Assembly: GCA_016930995.1 (NCBI GenBank)
Contig: JAFGFQ010000008.1
Span: forward strand, 1-16,178
Reading direction: 5' to 3'
Source of the DNA: Thermoplasmatota archaeon
GTDB lineage: Archaea; Thermoplasmatota; E2; DHVEG-1
DNA length: 16,178 bases
The notes beneath the pieces were generated by a model. It was given only the letters and a program-made list of their open reading frames with translations. It searched no databases and was not told the origin of the DNA. The position numbers were made by a program, and so were the translations under genes. Shown in pieces: positions 1 to 8,576 of the stretch (within the stretch, counting starts at the first letter, position 1; every line of letters starts with the position of its first letter).

Positions 1-259
1 TGATTATACTCGGTCATAACAGAGTCCTCATCAGGAGCAGTTGCAGAACGCACAGTAGATTTTTCCTTATTAAGTTATCTGAAAATAAACAAGTATTCAC
101 GCCTGCTGTTTCCAACTTATCACTACTGTTGTATCTTATGTAATCTAAAACATTTCACCTGAAATACGCACCATCCTCTCTAATGATACATAATGATTTA
201 ACCTGCATAACTTCAGCTGGACCTAAATAAGAAAAAAAGATAGGTTGCTTCAAAGAAGA
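1..259. other. Left-edge region without a convincing gene
   Basis: No recognisable gene lies here. On the minus strand a frame stays open from about base 53 to the left edge. It could begin at GTG (51-53), with AAGGA (64-68 on the plus strand as tcctt) ten bases upstream, and would give an acidic N-terminus, but only 17 codons are visible. On the plus strand one frame is open from base 3 to about 143, with no recognisable protein character. The region downstream of the minus-strand operon end (260) is AT-rich with short A tracts (230-240). I cannot decide whether a neighbouring gene enters from the left. Confidence 0.3.
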
Positions 260-1441
260 TTAGGTAAATGAAAAATCATAGGACGTTTCAGTCATCTTTT
301 TTGCATAACAGATTGTTCGAAAACGCGGGGCGAACGTCGGAAGGAGGGATTTTTTTTGATGATAGAATATCCCAACCACATCTTCAAGTTCGATAACCGT
401 ATGTCTTAGTGTGATACCGGCGAATCCAAACGTGAAATTGACCGCCTGACCGTTGTATTTGATTCGACCGCCACGCATCGAATCATTTAATATGATACCG
501 AGCATGGGCAATCGTCCGATTTTCACACCGGTTCCATCCCAAGGGGTGCAATTATATACTCCATCGACCCGCCCCTTTATTGCAACAATGAGGTTGTAGT
601 AAATAAATTTAGAAGTTGTTACATTGCCATAGGGCTTGATTGCAGGGGTGCGATCGAATTGAAACGAGATTTTATAAAGATTCGTTCTGACAAGGATTGG
701 TTTTGGGGAATATCGTGGGACATTCCAATAATTTCCATTCCAACTGTTATTCACTGCCTCTACAGTAGTTCCAAAACAGTTGTAGAAAAACAAATTCGAG
801 ATAAAATTATTATTATGAATTTGATTGTTCCTAGCATCCACGATGTACATCCCATATACAGATGAATAACCAATGGTATTCTCAAAAAACAGATTGTTGT
901 CTGACCCCACCAAAAAAATAGCATCGTAGTTATAGAAAAATCGATTCCTCGTAATAGTGTTGTTATGAGCGTTTTTTAAATATAAACCTACGGAGTTTTT
1001 CGGCCCAAGGATATTGTTATGAATACGAGTATTGTTAGCTTCTACTTTTATTCCATAACCATACCCTCCATAAGGATCTGCTGAATTTTGTATTGTAAAA
1101 TTACACAGAGTGACATCGTCAGCTTGAATTGTGATGACAATTCCTTGTTCACTCCCATCAATAATCGTTGTTTTCCGTTGCTCACCAATCAATGCTATGG
1201 ATTTATTGATAGTGACGTTTTCAATATAAAACCCATGAAAAACAAAAACAGTATCTCCTGTAGTTGCGTTATCAACCGCATCCTGAATCCTGCTGTAGTT
1301 CCCTGGTCCACTCCCACCAACATACAACCAAGTTCCTTTGGATGCGGATATAATTTTTTCTGTGCTCTGTGCCATCGCTGGTGCATACGCTATCCCAACG
1401 AACAAGAGAATGATTCCAACAGCTAAGCATTTTATATTCAT
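260..1441 (-). CDS. Secreted NosD-like right-handed beta-helix protein
   Basis: This 393-aa protein is predicted to be exported. It has an N-terminal signal peptide (residues about 1-24, core AVGIILLFVG, ending near AMAQ). Residues about 38-100 read as the classic start of NosD/pectin-lyase-fold archaeal surface proteins: YVGGSGPGNYSRIQDAVDNA, then GDTVFV, NVTINKSIALIGE and TTIIDG. Residues about 100-240 carry repeated Asn-rich PbH1-type strands (for example NNTITRN, NNQIHNNNF), as expected for a parallel beta-helix. The C-terminal third (about 255-393) is a separate region that I do not recognise, ending without a membrane anchor. The start ATG has AGGAGG nine bases upstream (cctcct, 1451-1456). 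It lies 20 bases after the stop of the upstream secreted-protein gene, so the two are probably one transcript. NosD-like helices often bind carbohydrate or form surface structures; the substrate cannot be read here. Confidence 0.8.
   Translation of the reverse strand: MNIKCLAVGIILLFVGIAYAPAMAQSTEKIISASKGTWLYVGGSGPGNYSRIQDAVDNATTGDTVFVFHGFYIENVTINKSIALIGEQRKTTIIDGSEQGIVITIQADDVTLCNFTIQNSADPYGGYGYGIKVEANNTRIHNNILGPKNSVGLYLKNAHNNTITRNRFFYNYDAIFLVGSDNNLFFENTIGYSSVYGMYIVDARNNQIHNNNFISNLFFYNCFGTTVEAVNNSWNGNYWNVPRYSPKPILVRTNLYKISFQFDRTPAIKPYGNVTTSKFIYYNLIVAIKGRVDGVYNCTPWDGTGVKIGRLPMLGIILNDSMRGGRIKYNGQAVNFTFGFAGITLRHTVIELEDVVGIFYHQKKSLLPTFAPRFRTICYAKKMTETSYDFSFT
1395..1420. repeat. 26-bp direct repeat, copy 1 (signal-peptide coding)
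   Basis: These 26 bases are identical to 2288-2313. In both genes, read on the minus strand, they encode the hydrophobic core of the signal peptide (GIILLFVG). Bases on both sides diverge quickly, so identity is confined to the export signal. Confidence 0.9.
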
Positions 1442-1461
1442 TTAATTTTACCTCCTATATA

Positions 1462-2349
1462 TCATATGGATCGAACAACGATTGTAATATTCACAGGGTC
1501 ACCTTGTTGAGTGAGATTGTCAGCTCGATAGGGCGTAAAAGTTATTGTAATATTCTCTGTTCCCGTAAAATTACTCGGTGGTCTCACAGTAAGATACGCT
1601 TTATTCGTCATATTGATGTCCACAATTATTTCAGGGGTAATTCCCATTTGCCAGTCACCTGATGGCTGGTCTGTAATCTCTGCTTTTACTAGTGTTCTTG
1701 AATCGCCTAAATTTGTAATATTTATTCCTAATTCAGAAATGTTCCCCGGGGTGACATTCATGGAATCACTGTCAGGAAGCACAGAGATACGAAGATCATA
1801 TCCTGCGTATAGTTTTAGCGATCGGGAGTATGAGACAGGTTGAACAAATGTTATCATACCGTAGGGACCTTTTATTGAATGAACAGATGCTCCGATGTTA
1901 ATCTTAAAATATCCAGGGGGAGCATAGGAATCGAGTGCTACAGTAAGATACACATATTTTGTTTGTGGAGTATCAGAGATAATAAAAAATGAAGTACCTT
2001 GTGAAAATATTGCCGTACACCACGAGGGATGTTCCTTTAGTTGAAGGTGAACGGTGGCTTGGCGACCCTTGATAAACAAACGGAGAAAACGCCCGAATAT
2101 CCCTTGAGATAACCAATACGTGATATTTAGAGGAAAACTAACAGCTCCACCAAATGGAACATTATGTTTATGGTTTTTATACCAGCTTACATTGATATGG
2201 CTCTGTAATCCAAAGAATACTCCAGGAGACGATGATAGGTCTTCCGTTGGAATGATTGGTTTTGAAGTCGTAGGAATAACGCATGTTCCAACGAACAAGA
2301 GAATGATTCCAACTGCGGAACATTTTCTAACAAGAAATCGCCGATGCAT
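1462..2349 (-). CDS. Secreted Ig-like (NEW3/CARDB-type) beta-sandwich protein
   Basis: A 295-aa exported protein of unknown function. It begins with a basic n-region (HRRFLVRK) and the hydrophobic core AVGIILLFVG, nearly the same signal peptide as the downstream gene. The rest is beta-rich and Asn/Ser/Thr-rich with several N-x-S/T sequons. The last ~110 residues (VLPDSDSMNVTPGNISELGI onward, with later TVRPPSNFTGTENITITFTP) fit an Ig-like domain of the NEW3/CARDB type common in archaeal surface proteins. Many such proteins end in a transmembrane anchor; this one stops right after the domain (VRSI), so it is likely secreted free or truncated at its C-terminus. I prefer the ATG at 2349 to the TTG at 2364 because GGTAGG (cctacc, 2356-2361) sits six bases upstream of the ATG. 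It is first in an operon with the beta-helix gene. Confidence 0.7.
   Translation of the reverse strand: MHRRFLVRKCSAVGIILLFVGTCVIPTTSKPIIPTEDLSSSPGVFFGLQSHINVSWYKNHKHNVPFGGAVSFPLNITYWLSQGIFGRFLRLFIKGRQATVHLQLKEHPSWCTAIFSQGTSFFIISDTPQTKYVYLTVALDSYAPPGYFKINIGASVHSIKGPYGMITFVQPVSYSRSLKLYAGYDLRISVLPDSDSMNVTPGNISELGINITNLGDSRTLVKAEITDQPSGDWQMGITPEIIVDINMTNKAYLTVRPPSNFTGTENITITFTPYRADNLTQQGDPVNITIVVRSI
2288..2313. repeat. 26-bp direct repeat, copy 2 (signal-peptide coding)
   Basis: Identical to 1395-1420. It encodes the signal-peptide core of the upstream secreted Ig-like protein. Confidence 0.9.
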
Positions 2350-2411
2350 AGTTTTCCTACCCAATGATATGATTTTATATCACGATTCTCCTATAAATAG
2401 GTAATTGGTCC

Positions 2412-2420
2412 ATTTATAAG
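2412..2420 (-). promoter_or_regulatory. TATA box of the secreted-protein operon
   Basis: Read on the minus strand, CTTATAAAT lies about 65 bases before the ATG at 2349, predicting a transcript start near 2388-2392 and a short leader. A second TATAAAT-type motif at 2392-2398 forms a 7-bp inverted repeat with this one (13-base spacer), so either box, or a regulator reading the dyad, may be used. Confidence 0.5.
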
Positions 2421-2520
2421 CACCAAATCAGCTTCTTGAAGAGAAACAGCGTATTAAAACACACGTTTCATAACCCCCCATATGGTTTTAAAATAACGGA
2501 TTTTATATCCTCATGCAATA

Positions 2521-2580
2521 ATTTTATAATAGCCTTCCCCATTACCGTTACCGGATGCAACATCACTCTATAACGGAGGG
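2521..2580 (+). promoter_or_regulatory. Promoter and ribosome site of top6B
   Basis: ATTTTATAAT (2521-2530) is a good archaeal TATA candidate; transcription would start near 2550, leaving a leader of about 35 bases. GGAGGG (2575-2580) lies five bases before TTG at 2586 and supports this non-ATG start. Further AT-rich boxes at 2487-2495 and 2500-2508 are alternatives. Confidence 0.5.
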
Positions 2581-2585
2581 ATATT

Positions 2586-5500
2586 TTGCCAGAAGCAATC
2601 GCCTATGAATTAGCAAAAAAACAAAAAGAAATATCAGTCGCGGAATTCTTCGAACGAAACAAGCATATCCTTGGTTTTGGAAATCCGACGCGTGCACTTA
2701 TTACCAGTGTTAAAGAAGGAGTTGATAACAGTCTTACCAAAGATATGCCTATCGTTATAGAAGATAATTCGCTTGTAAAAATTGAGAAGATAGGGAATCT
2801 CATCGATCAAAAGATGAGAGAAATCAAACCTGAGTGTCTAAGAAATGGACAGTTAGAAAGATTAAAAATCTCAGGATTAAAAACACTCTGTTTTAACAGA
2901 GAGAATTTTACATTAGAGTTAAAAGAAATATCAACACTTTTTAGACATAAAGTCAATAGCGATATTTACAGAGTTACTCTCAAAGGAAACCGGTATGCTG
3001 ATCTGACAGACTATCACAGCATTTTTGGGTTTAGAGATGGTCGTATTAAACCAATGAAAACCTCGGAACTTAAAGAAGGGGATTATCTGGTTGTTCCAAA
3101 TGGAAAATGGGATACACCATTAATATTTGAAATAGATTTATTAGAGGAGTTATTAAAATTAACACCACAAGAAACAGAAAAAATAGGTATCTATGGAATT
3201 AATAAGATTTTTCTAGATATTCAAGAACAAATCTTAGCCATTCTCCCTTATAATAAGAAATATAGAATTAATGATTTTAGAAAATGTGATAGGATTCCAT
3301 TCAACATTTTGAGAGAAATTACTGTAGATCGAAGAATTTTCGATCATTGCACAGTAGATTTCATGTTTGGAAAACATAAAATTAAAACGAAAATACCGAT
3401 TACTAAAGACCTCGCTGAATTCTTAGGCCTTTATATAGCAGAAGGCAGTATCTCTGATGGACATAAGGTAAATCTCTCTTTTGGATCACATGAAAAAGAC
3501 CTAACAACTTACGCGAAAAATCTTTTTAAAACGGTTTGGGATCAAAAGGCAACGATAGCTAAAGCCCATCATACTGCTGTGAATGTCGTAATAAATTCAA
3601 CCATACTTGCTTTCATCCTTAAAAAGATCTTTGAAGTAGGCAACAAGGCAAACACAAAAAGAATCCCAAAATTTGTTTTTAATTTTCCAGTAGATTACAG
3701 AGAAAAATTCCTCATTGCATATTTAGCTGGAGATGGATACCCAAGCAAAGAAATTTTTTCATGTTTGAAAAAACAAGAAACATTAAAAAAAATTCAGGTT
3801 GAACGAATAACGCTTGCTACCGCGAGTAAGAATCTTTGCTCGGATTTATTTTATCTATTATCATCTATAGGAATCGATTGTACATTTGATGTCAACAAAC
3901 CAGAAACGAGAACAGTGCTGGGTAAAAAAGCGAATTTTTCCGATAGTTATATCCTTTATATCTACATAAAACAAGGAATATCAGACCTCCATAAAATACC
4001 ACTATCTGGGTCTGTTGAAAATAACAAAGATAGCAAACTTCAATATAGTATTAATTATAATAATCAAACTCAAATCACAATAGTACACGCATTACAAATA
4101 AAGAAAAATGGATATTTATCATTAACTGAGGTTGGAGAAAAACTAGCACACAGCCAAATCGGTTTATTAATGGTGAAAAATATCCAAAAAATCAATTATG
4201 ACGGTGAATGGGTATATGATATTTCTGTTCCAGGTCAAGAAAATTTTATGAGTGGTTTAGGGCCTATTGCTTGCCATAATAGTTTAGACGCATGTGAAGA
4301 ATCAGGGATCCTCCCAGACATCTTTGTGGAAGTGAAAAACCCAACTGAGGAAGAATGCGTCGTGATTGTTGAGGATAACGGCCCGGGTATCATCAAACAG
4401 CAAATCCCCCATATCTTCGCACGCTTGTTGTATGGTTCACGTTTTCATTCAGTCCGACAAAGTCGAGGACAACAGGGAATTGGTATTTCAGCGGTCGTTT
4501 TGTATGGCCAACTTACGACAGGAAAGCATGCAAAAATCATCTCTAAAATCCAAGAAAACCAACCTGCTGTGCTTGTCGAGCTTGCAATTGATACCAATAA
4601 GAACCGCGGTGAAATCCAACATCAGGAAATCATGCATTGGGAGAAACCCTCAGGGACACGGCTTGAGGTAAGTCTGAATGCAGATTATAAACGGGGAAAG
4701 CGATTTGTCTATGACTATCTTCAAAGTACATCGATTGTCAATCCGCATGCACGAATCATCTTTAAGGAAGCGGACGGGACAGAACACGTGTTCGAACGTA
4801 CAGCCGATATCTTACCGAAAAAAAGTGAAGAGATACGACCTCATCCGTATGGTGTCGAACTTGGTACGTTAATAAAAATGGCGAAGGAAACCAAGGCAAG
4901 AAAACTTGCATCGTTCCTGAAAAACGACTTCAGTAGTATGGGTGATCGAACAGCAAATGCTGTCTGTGATGAAGCTAAGCTTGACAGAAACATTAACCCT
5001 GCAGATATGTCCCGTGAGGAGTTCCTTCTCGTTCATCAGGCGTTCAAACGAGTAAAAATCATGTCACCACCCACAGAATGCCTTTCACCAATCGGGGAGA
5101 CGTTGATTCGCCGTAGTCTAAAAAGCGAGACTCAAGAAATCTCTCCCGAGTTTATCTTTACTGCGTCACGGCCAGCGGCAGTCTTCTCAGGAAACCCATT
5201 TCAAGTTGAGGTAGGAATTGTGTATGGGGGGAACCTTCCGAAGGACAAACCCGTGAAAATTCTTCGGTTCGCCAATCGCATCCCGTTACTGTATCAACAA
5301 GGAGACTGTGCGATTACCACCGCGATCGCATCGATTGACTGGCGCCGGTATGGCCTGGATCAACCATCGGGGACTGGAATCCCGATTGGTCCGGCAATCT
5401 TCCTTACCCATATCGCCTCCACACAGATTCCCTATACCTCGGAATCAAAGGAAGCAATCGCTGATGTCGAAGAAATCGAAAATGAGATTAGACTTGCGTT

Positions 5501-6074
5501 CCGTGAGGTCGCAAGAAAAGTACAAATGCATATCAATAAAAAAGTACGACGGGTGAAAACCCGGGAGAAATTCGATCTTATCACAAAGATTCTTCCTGAG
5601 ATTGCGAAAAAATCCGCACATATGCTCAATAAACCGGTCCCTTCCCTTGAGAAAGTCATCACGCGCATCATGGATGTCGTCTGGATTGAGGATATCGTTG
5701 AGTACGAGAAGGTTCGTGGCAAACCAGTTCAGACAAAGCTTGATGCGACAAACCCATCAGGTCAATCCGACACAAAAGGATGGATCGCGAAGAGTACTAT
5801 CATGGTGGTAAATTATAAAAGCAAACCGCAGAGGTTCAACTTATATGCTCTGTTTCCAAAGGATTCAGTGGTCGGAGAAATCAAACCAAAGCCTTCGAAG
5901 GTTACTGATAGCTATATCAAATGGAGTTTAGATACTATTGAGCCTACTGATAAAATCGATATCTTCTTTGAACTTGCTGGTCTGAATAAGGGTGATTTTG
6001 ATGAAAATGACCTGTATGTACAAAACATCAACCCAACTTATGTGATTGGAGCAGATAAATGGGAGGGGGAATAA
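2586..6074 (+). CDS. top6B: DNA topoisomerase VI subunit B, intein-containing precursor
   Basis: ATPase subunit of type IIB topoisomerase VI, which relaxes and decatenates DNA as an A2B2 complex with Top6A. The precursor is 1162 aa; removing the intein (residues 49-565) leaves 645 aa, a normal size for a euryarchaeal Top6B. The N-terminus matches the family ([20 protein letters not shown]). The GHKL N-box is E44-x3-N48, then the intein, then [14 protein letters not shown]. Next come the G1 box D597-N-G-P-G601 and the G2 box G628-x2-G631-x-G633, then the H2TH and transducer regions including [20 protein letters not shown] and IDWRRYGL. A Lys in SESKEAI may be the transducer's ATP-contacting lysine. 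The last ~95 residues look like the Ig-like C-terminal domain of euryarchaeal forms. The start is TTG, backed by GGAGGG five bases upstream. top6A follows after four bases. The N-box reads KEGVDN, where KEAVDN is more usual. Confidence 0.96.
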   Translation: MPEAIAYELAKKQKEISVAEFFERNKHILGFGNPTRALITSVKEGVDNSLTKDMPIVIEDNSLVKIEKIGNLIDQKMREIKPECLRNGQLERLKISGLKTLCFNRENFTLELKEISTLFRHKVNSDIYRVTLKGNRYADLTDYHSIFGFRDGRIKPMKTSELKEGDYLVVPNGKWDTPLIFEIDLLEELLKLTPQETEKIGIYGINKIFLDIQEQILAILPYNKKYRINDFRKCDRIPFNILREITVDRRIFDHCTVDFMFGKHKIKTKIPITKDLAEFLGLYIAEGSISDGHKVNLSFGSHEKDLTTYAKNLFKTVWDQKATIAKAHHTAVNVVINSTILAFILKKIFEVGNKANTKRIPKFVFNFPVDYREKFLIAYLAGDGYPSKEIFSCLKKQETLKKIQVERITLATASKNLCSDLFYLLSSIGIDCTFDVNKPETRTVLGKKANFSDSYILYIYIKQGISDLHKIPLSGSVENNKDSKLQYSINYNNQTQITIVHALQIKKNGYLSLTEVGEKLAHSQIGLLMVKNIQKINYDGEWVYDISVPGQENFMSGLGPIACHNSLDACEESGILPDIFVEVKNPTEEECVVIVEDNGPGIIKQQIPHIFARLLYGSRFHSVRQSRGQQGIGISAVVLYGQLTTGKHAKIISKIQENQPAVLVELAIDTNKNRGEIQHQEIMHWEKPSGTRLEVSLNADYKRGKRFVYDYLQSTSIVNPHARIIFKEADGTEHVFERTADILPKKSEEIRPHPYGVELGTLIKMAKETKARKLASFLKNDFSSMGDRTANAVCDEAKLDRNINPADMSREEFLLVHQAFKRVKIMSPPTECLSPIGETLIRRSLKSETQEISPEFIFTASRPAAVFSGNPFQVEVGIVYGGNLPKDKPVKILRFANRIPLLYQQGDCAITTAIASIDWRRYGLDQPSGTGIPIGPAIFLTHIASTQIPYTSESKEAIADVEEIENEIRLAFREVARKVQMHINKKVRRVKTREKFDLITKILPEIAKKSAHMLNKPVPSLEKVITRIMDVVWIEDIVEYEKVRGKPVQTKLDATNPSGQSDTKGWIAKSTIMVVNYKSKPQRFNLYALFPKDSVVGEIKPKPSKVTDSYIKWSLDTIEPTDKIDIFFELAGLNKGDFDENDLYVQNINPTYVIGADKWEGE
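2730..4280 (+). mobile_element. Intein with LAGLIDADG homing endonuclease in top6B
   Basis: A 517-residue in-frame insertion with a complete set of protein-splicing motifs. Block A starts with Ser (S49, [11 protein letters not shown]). Block B has T141-D-Y-H144. Two dodecapeptide motifs, [10 protein letters not shown] (acidic E286) and YLAGDGY (acidic D383), mark a LAGLIDADG homing endonuclease. Block F is [15 protein letters not shown], and block G ends A-C-H564-N565 before the +1 Ser of the extein. A stretch before block F (about 505-530) may form a small DNA-binding helix-turn-helix. Exact excision joins KEGVDN to SLDACEE, restoring the ATPase N-box. Base composition differs sharply from the host gene: by hand count 28 of 120 G+C at 3121-3240 against 66 of 120 at 5341-5460, consistent with horizontal arrival. 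No stop or frameshift is seen, so splicing and homing may both be functional. Confidence 0.95.
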
Positions 6075-6078
6075 GCGT

Positions 6079-7176
6079 ATGGCACGTGATTATTCTGGAG
6101 TAATAAGCAAAATCGATTTGATTGCTGCTAAGGTGTATGCCGATCTTGAAAAAGCAGAAATCCCGGCTTTACAGCTTTCGACACGAACAAAATCAAACAT
6201 CAAGTTTGATGACAATCTCAACGTGTGGAAATATGGGAAAAACAAGACGGAGCGTGCTGCAAGCTCTCTTGATGGTGCGTACATGCTCTTACGTACGATG
6301 TATCTTGTTGATTTCATCAAAGATATGATAAAAGAGAAGAAGTCCTCGACGTTAAGAGAAACGTATTATATCTCCGAGGGATGGAATCTTGCGAAGTTCG
6401 GCAGTCAGAATGAGTCAGACCTGCTCGCAGAGGACCTTGAGGTGATCACCGGATGCATGCGGGAGGATTTCAAGCTACGACCTGAGGAAGACGGTGCCCG
6501 AGTAATTGGCAATCTGGTCGTCGAGGAGATGACGCGGAATAACACGAAGAAGAAGATCCATTGTCAGGATGATGTCGGTGACGCGGGGTATGGGATTCCG
6601 TATAATGTGGAGAAGGAAAAACTGACGTTTAAACAGGTGGATGCGGATTTCATCGTCGCGATTGAGACCGGTGGTATGTTCGATCGGTTAGTGGAGAATG
6701 GTTTTGATACTGATTTTCGGGCTATTTTGGTTCATCTGAAAGGACAGCCTGCGCGGTCAACACGACGGTTTATCAAACGATTAAATGAGGAAAAGAAACT
6801 CCCGGTTCTTGTATTCACGGATTGCGACCCCTGGAGTTTCCGTATCTTTGGGAGTATTGCGTATGGGGCGATTAAAACAGCGCATATCTCGGAGTACCTC
6901 GCAACACCAGCAGCCCAGTATCTGGGTGTGACACCCTCGGACATCGAGAATTATAAGCTTCCAACAGACTCGCTGACGTCAGAGGATATCGCTGCATTGA
7001 AAAGTGAGCTAGATGACCCTCGGTTTCAGGAACAGTTCTGGAAACATGAAATTAAGCTGCAGTTGAAGCTTGACAAGAAGTCGGAGCAGCAGGCATTAGC
7101 AAAATACGGGCTTGATTATGTGACTGATACGTATCTCCCTGAGAAACTCGCGGAAATCGGGATGGCTAAAAAATAG
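6079..7176 (+). CDS. top6A: DNA topoisomerase VI subunit A (Spo11 homologue)
   Basis: Catalytic DNA-cleaving subunit of topoisomerase VI, 365 aa, the usual length. The 5Y-CAP (winged-helix) domain carries [12 protein letters not shown], in which Y97 aligns with the Spo11 active-site Tyr that forms the 5'-phosphotyrosyl link. The Toprim domain supplies E196 (FIVAIETGG) and D248-x-D250 ([12 protein letters not shown]), the Mg-binding acids. The frame is open upstream to an ATG at 6046, but I choose ATG 6079: a GGAGGGGGA run (6062-6070) lies just before it, the protein then starts MARDYSG, and the gene follows the top6B stop by only four bases. The ribosome site lies inside the top6B end, so the two are almost surely co-transcribed and possibly translationally coupled, matching their 1:1 complex. 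Confidence 0.96.
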   Translation: MARDYSGVISKIDLIAAKVYADLEKAEIPALQLSTRTKSNIKFDDNLNVWKYGKNKTERAASSLDGAYMLLRTMYLVDFIKDMIKEKKSSTLRETYYISEGWNLAKFGSQNESDLLAEDLEVITGCMREDFKLRPEEDGARVIGNLVVEEMTRNNTKKKIHCQDDVGDAGYGIPYNVEKEKLTFKQVDADFIVAIETGGMFDRLVENGFDTDFRAILVHLKGQPARSTRRFIKRLNEEKKLPVLVFTDCDPWSFRIFGSIAYGAIKTAHISEYLATPAAQYLGVTPSDIENYKLPTDSLTSEDIAALKSELDDPRFQEQFWKHEIKLQLKLDKKSEQQALAKYGLDYVTDTYLPEKLAEIGMAKK

Positions 7177-7179
7177 AGT

Positions 7180-7638
7180 TCAGGACATTTCCTGTTGTTG
7201 TCCCCAGAGATCGTTTGGAGGTATCATCTGGTAGCGGAGATTCAGGACGTTGTCCTCATCAATCAGGATAAAGGTTTTACTAAAAATACCACCTTTCGCA
7301 TCGAGGGGGATGGTGTAATGGTAGACTTGTTTTCCTTGAATGTATTCGTGTTCTTTTTGTTTTTCTGGATGAAGATGCTTATTTTTGAGGATTATGTACT
7401 GAAGCAGTAAGATTACATAAAGAGCAAGTATGAGGCTGATAAGAACTATAGCAGATAAAATCCATTGCTCAATCGTAAGACCCGCCCATTTATACTCAAG
7501 TTGGAGGAAATACACACTCATGACAAGTAGGACGATCCAGAGGGAATAAATCATGGTAATCAAGAAAAAGAATTTTGACGTTTTCAATAACCTACGTTTT
7601 TGTTTGTCTTCATCCCAGATAGGTTCTTTTGTTTCCAT
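7180..7638 (-). CDS. Small two-helix membrane protein, unknown
   Basis: A 152-aa protein that I do not recognise. After a charged N-terminus (KEPIWDEDKQKRR) there are two strongly hydrophobic segments, about residues 23-45 and 59-84, then a polar C-terminal domain of about 65 residues (HLHPEKQKEH, VYHYTIPLDAKGG, FILIDEDNVLNLRYQ) that looks beta-rich. ATG 7638 is chosen over TTG 7653 because GGTAGG (cctacc, 7646-7651) sits seven bases before the ATG, the same arrangement as in the gene starting at 2349. It is convergent with top6A: the stops are three bases apart, so each gene's terminator must lie in or beyond the other. Confidence 0.65.
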   Translation of the reverse strand: METKEPIWDEDKQKRRLLKTSKFFFLITMIYSLWIVLLVMSVYFLQLEYKWAGLTIEQWILSAIVLISLILALYVILLLQYIILKNKHLHPEKQKEHEYIQGKQVYHYTIPLDAKGGIFSKTFILIDEDNVLNLRYQMIPPNDLWGQQQEMS

Positions 7639-7750
7639 CTCTTTTCCTACCAATCCCCTTATGACTCATTGTCTTTAAAACTTTTTGTTTTTATATTAAT
7701 TCTTAGGAGGATGTGTTTTTACCTAGGCAGTTTTTTTCGTAAATGAAATA

Positions 7751-7891
7751 TTACTCAATTCGGTTTATCTCCAGTGCTACGGTGTATTGGACTAACCTTC
7801 CTTGTTGGTCTTTGAGAGTGTTTTTTCTGTCTAATGCGGCATCTGTCGGGTCCGTATGAGAATCAGTGGGTTTGGACCATTTCCAAAACAT
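7751..7891 (-). CDS. Small 46-aa protein, likely leaderless, unknown
   Basis: An unrecognised ORF of 46 codons plus stop. The protein starts MFWKWSKPTD and ends YTVALEINRIE. The C-terminal half (LKDQQGRLVQYTVALEIN) reads like a well-formed beta-hairpin, and the composition is that of a soluble protein, not of random sequence. There is no ribosome site before the ATG. However, a GTATATATG box (minus strand, centred near 7916) lies about 25 bases upstream, exactly where it would put the transcript start at the ATG, as in archaeal leaderless mRNAs. No other gene covers this stretch. It could still be a chance ORF because of its length. Confidence 0.45.
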   Translation of the reverse strand: MFWKWSKPTDSHTDPTDAALDRKNTLKDQQGRLVQYTVALEINRIE

Positions 7892-7910
7892 TTATAAGCC
7901 GGGACTGACA

Positions 7911-7921
7911 CATATATACAT
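7911..7921. promoter_or_regulatory. Shared near-palindromic TATA element of divergent small genes
   Basis: CATATATACAT reads as a TATA box on both strands. On the minus strand it is about 25 bases from the ATG at 7891. On the plus strand it predicts a start near 7941, just before the GTG at 7948. A second plus-strand candidate, TTTATAAG (7891-7898), overlaps the start codon of the minus-strand ORF, so expression of the two genes may interfere. Confidence 0.45.
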
Positions 7922-7947
7922 GCTAGTAAAAATCTAGCGTTAATGAG

Positions 7948-8184
7948 GTGGTAAACGCGGAGATAAAAATTGTGGGGGCGGTAACTGATGAATCCGCGCT
8001 CGAAGAAATTGAAAACATTGCAAGAGTCTTTGCTTACGAGCAGAGAATGAAGGATTATACACCACTTTTCCAGGAATCCTATCAAGCAAAAAAACTCTCA
8101 ATAATTCATGAGAAAAAACCAGTGGCGACCAATCGATTTGTCGAGAATAGTTCACCACGCATCCTTGTAAAAGGATTGTGTTAG
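7948..8184 (+). CDS. Small 78-aa protein, unknown
   Basis: I do not recognise this protein. It opens with a beta-strand-like segment (AEIKIVGAVTDES), followed by an acidic amphipathic helix (ALEEIENIARVFAYEQRMKD). A polar middle follows, and a C-terminus ending PRILVKGLC with a terminal Cys. The likely start is GTG 7948; the frame is closed by TAA at 7927 and has no ATG. A GAGGTG motif (7945-7950) overlaps that start instead of preceding it, so the message may be almost leaderless from the TATA element at 7911-7921. The T-rich tract at 8236-8265 may end the transcript. It is short, but codon content and the absence of any competing gene make it plausible. Confidence 0.55.
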   Translation: MVNAEIKIVGAVTDESALEEIENIARVFAYEQRMKDYTPLFQESYQAKKLSIIHEKKPVATNRFVENSSPRILVKGLC

Positions 8185-8235
8185 AACATTTTATTCTCTT
8201 CATGCACTCTGTACAAATCTATCATATCGTTCGAA

Positions 8236-8265
8236 GTTTTTTTCCTTCTTTTTTATTTTTCTTCG
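8236..8265 (+). terminator. T-rich tract, probable archaeal terminator
   Basis: Runs of seven, six and five T separated by short interruptions follow the 78-aa gene. Archaeal RNA polymerase stops at such oligo-T tracts without needing a hairpin. It lies just upstream of the next gene's promoter. Confidence 0.5.
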
Positions 8266-8287
8266 AGTGTTTGTTTAATTGAAAAAG

Positions 8288-8325
8288 TTTAAATTCAATA
8301 ATGCTTTTCTTCCAGGCAAAGAGGT
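8288..8325 (+). promoter_or_regulatory. TATA box and ribosome site of the 75-aa gene
   Basis: TTTAAAT (8288-8294), preceded by an A-rich GAAAAAG that could serve as BRE, and GAGGT (8321-8325) five bases before ATG 8331. The predicted transcript start is near 8315-8320. Confidence 0.6.
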
Positions 8326-8330
8326 AGACA

Positions 8331-8558
8331 ATGGTTGAATTTGAGACACTGAAAGCAGAGGAAGTAAAATTTGGAAAAAACAACTTCATCGAAGTTGCCC
8401 GTAAGAAGGCAGTCGGTGAATCATTATCAAAAGAATTCGTCGCCATTTCCCGCGGATTCTATCTTTCCGATGGATCAAAGAAATGGAAATCATCCATCAC
8501 GCTCCCTGATGAAGAGGATAAAAGAAAACAAATTGCCACCTTGATAAATAACTTGTAA
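8331..8558 (+). CDS. Small 75-aa basic/acidic protein, possible PC4-like fold
   Basis: A soluble 75-aa protein with a clear promoter, ribosome site and terminator, so it is a stand-alone, probably well-expressed gene. The order of predicted elements is beta (KFGKNNFIEVARKKA), beta (KEFVAISRGFYLSDGSKKWK), a turn, beta (SSITLP) and a C-terminal helix (EEDKRKQIATLINNL). The spacing of FGKNxFIxV, the aromatic strand with DG turn, and the closing helix resemble the PC4/transcriptional-coactivator ssDNA-binding fold. That is pattern resemblance only; I cannot run a fold search. It may instead belong to an archaeal conserved small-protein family of unknown role. Confidence 0.75.
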   Translation: MVEFETLKAEEVKFGKNNFIEVARKKAVGESLSKEFVAISRGFYLSDGSKKWKSSITLPDEEDKRKQIATLINNL

Positions 8559-8576
8559 ACCAAGATAAGCACCGTC

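Noticed and set aside
1088..1426. Plus-strand open frame opposite the beta-helix gene
   Set aside because: It is antisense to a well-supported gene, with no ribosome site or protein character.
6046..6078. Upstream start for top6A inside the top6B end
   Set aside because: It adds 11 residues not typical of Top6A, and the strong ribosome site lies just before ATG 6079.
7704..7747. Mini-ORF after AGGAGG near 7711
   Set aside because: The ribosome-site-like run touches the ATG with no spacing, and the product would be only about 11 residues.
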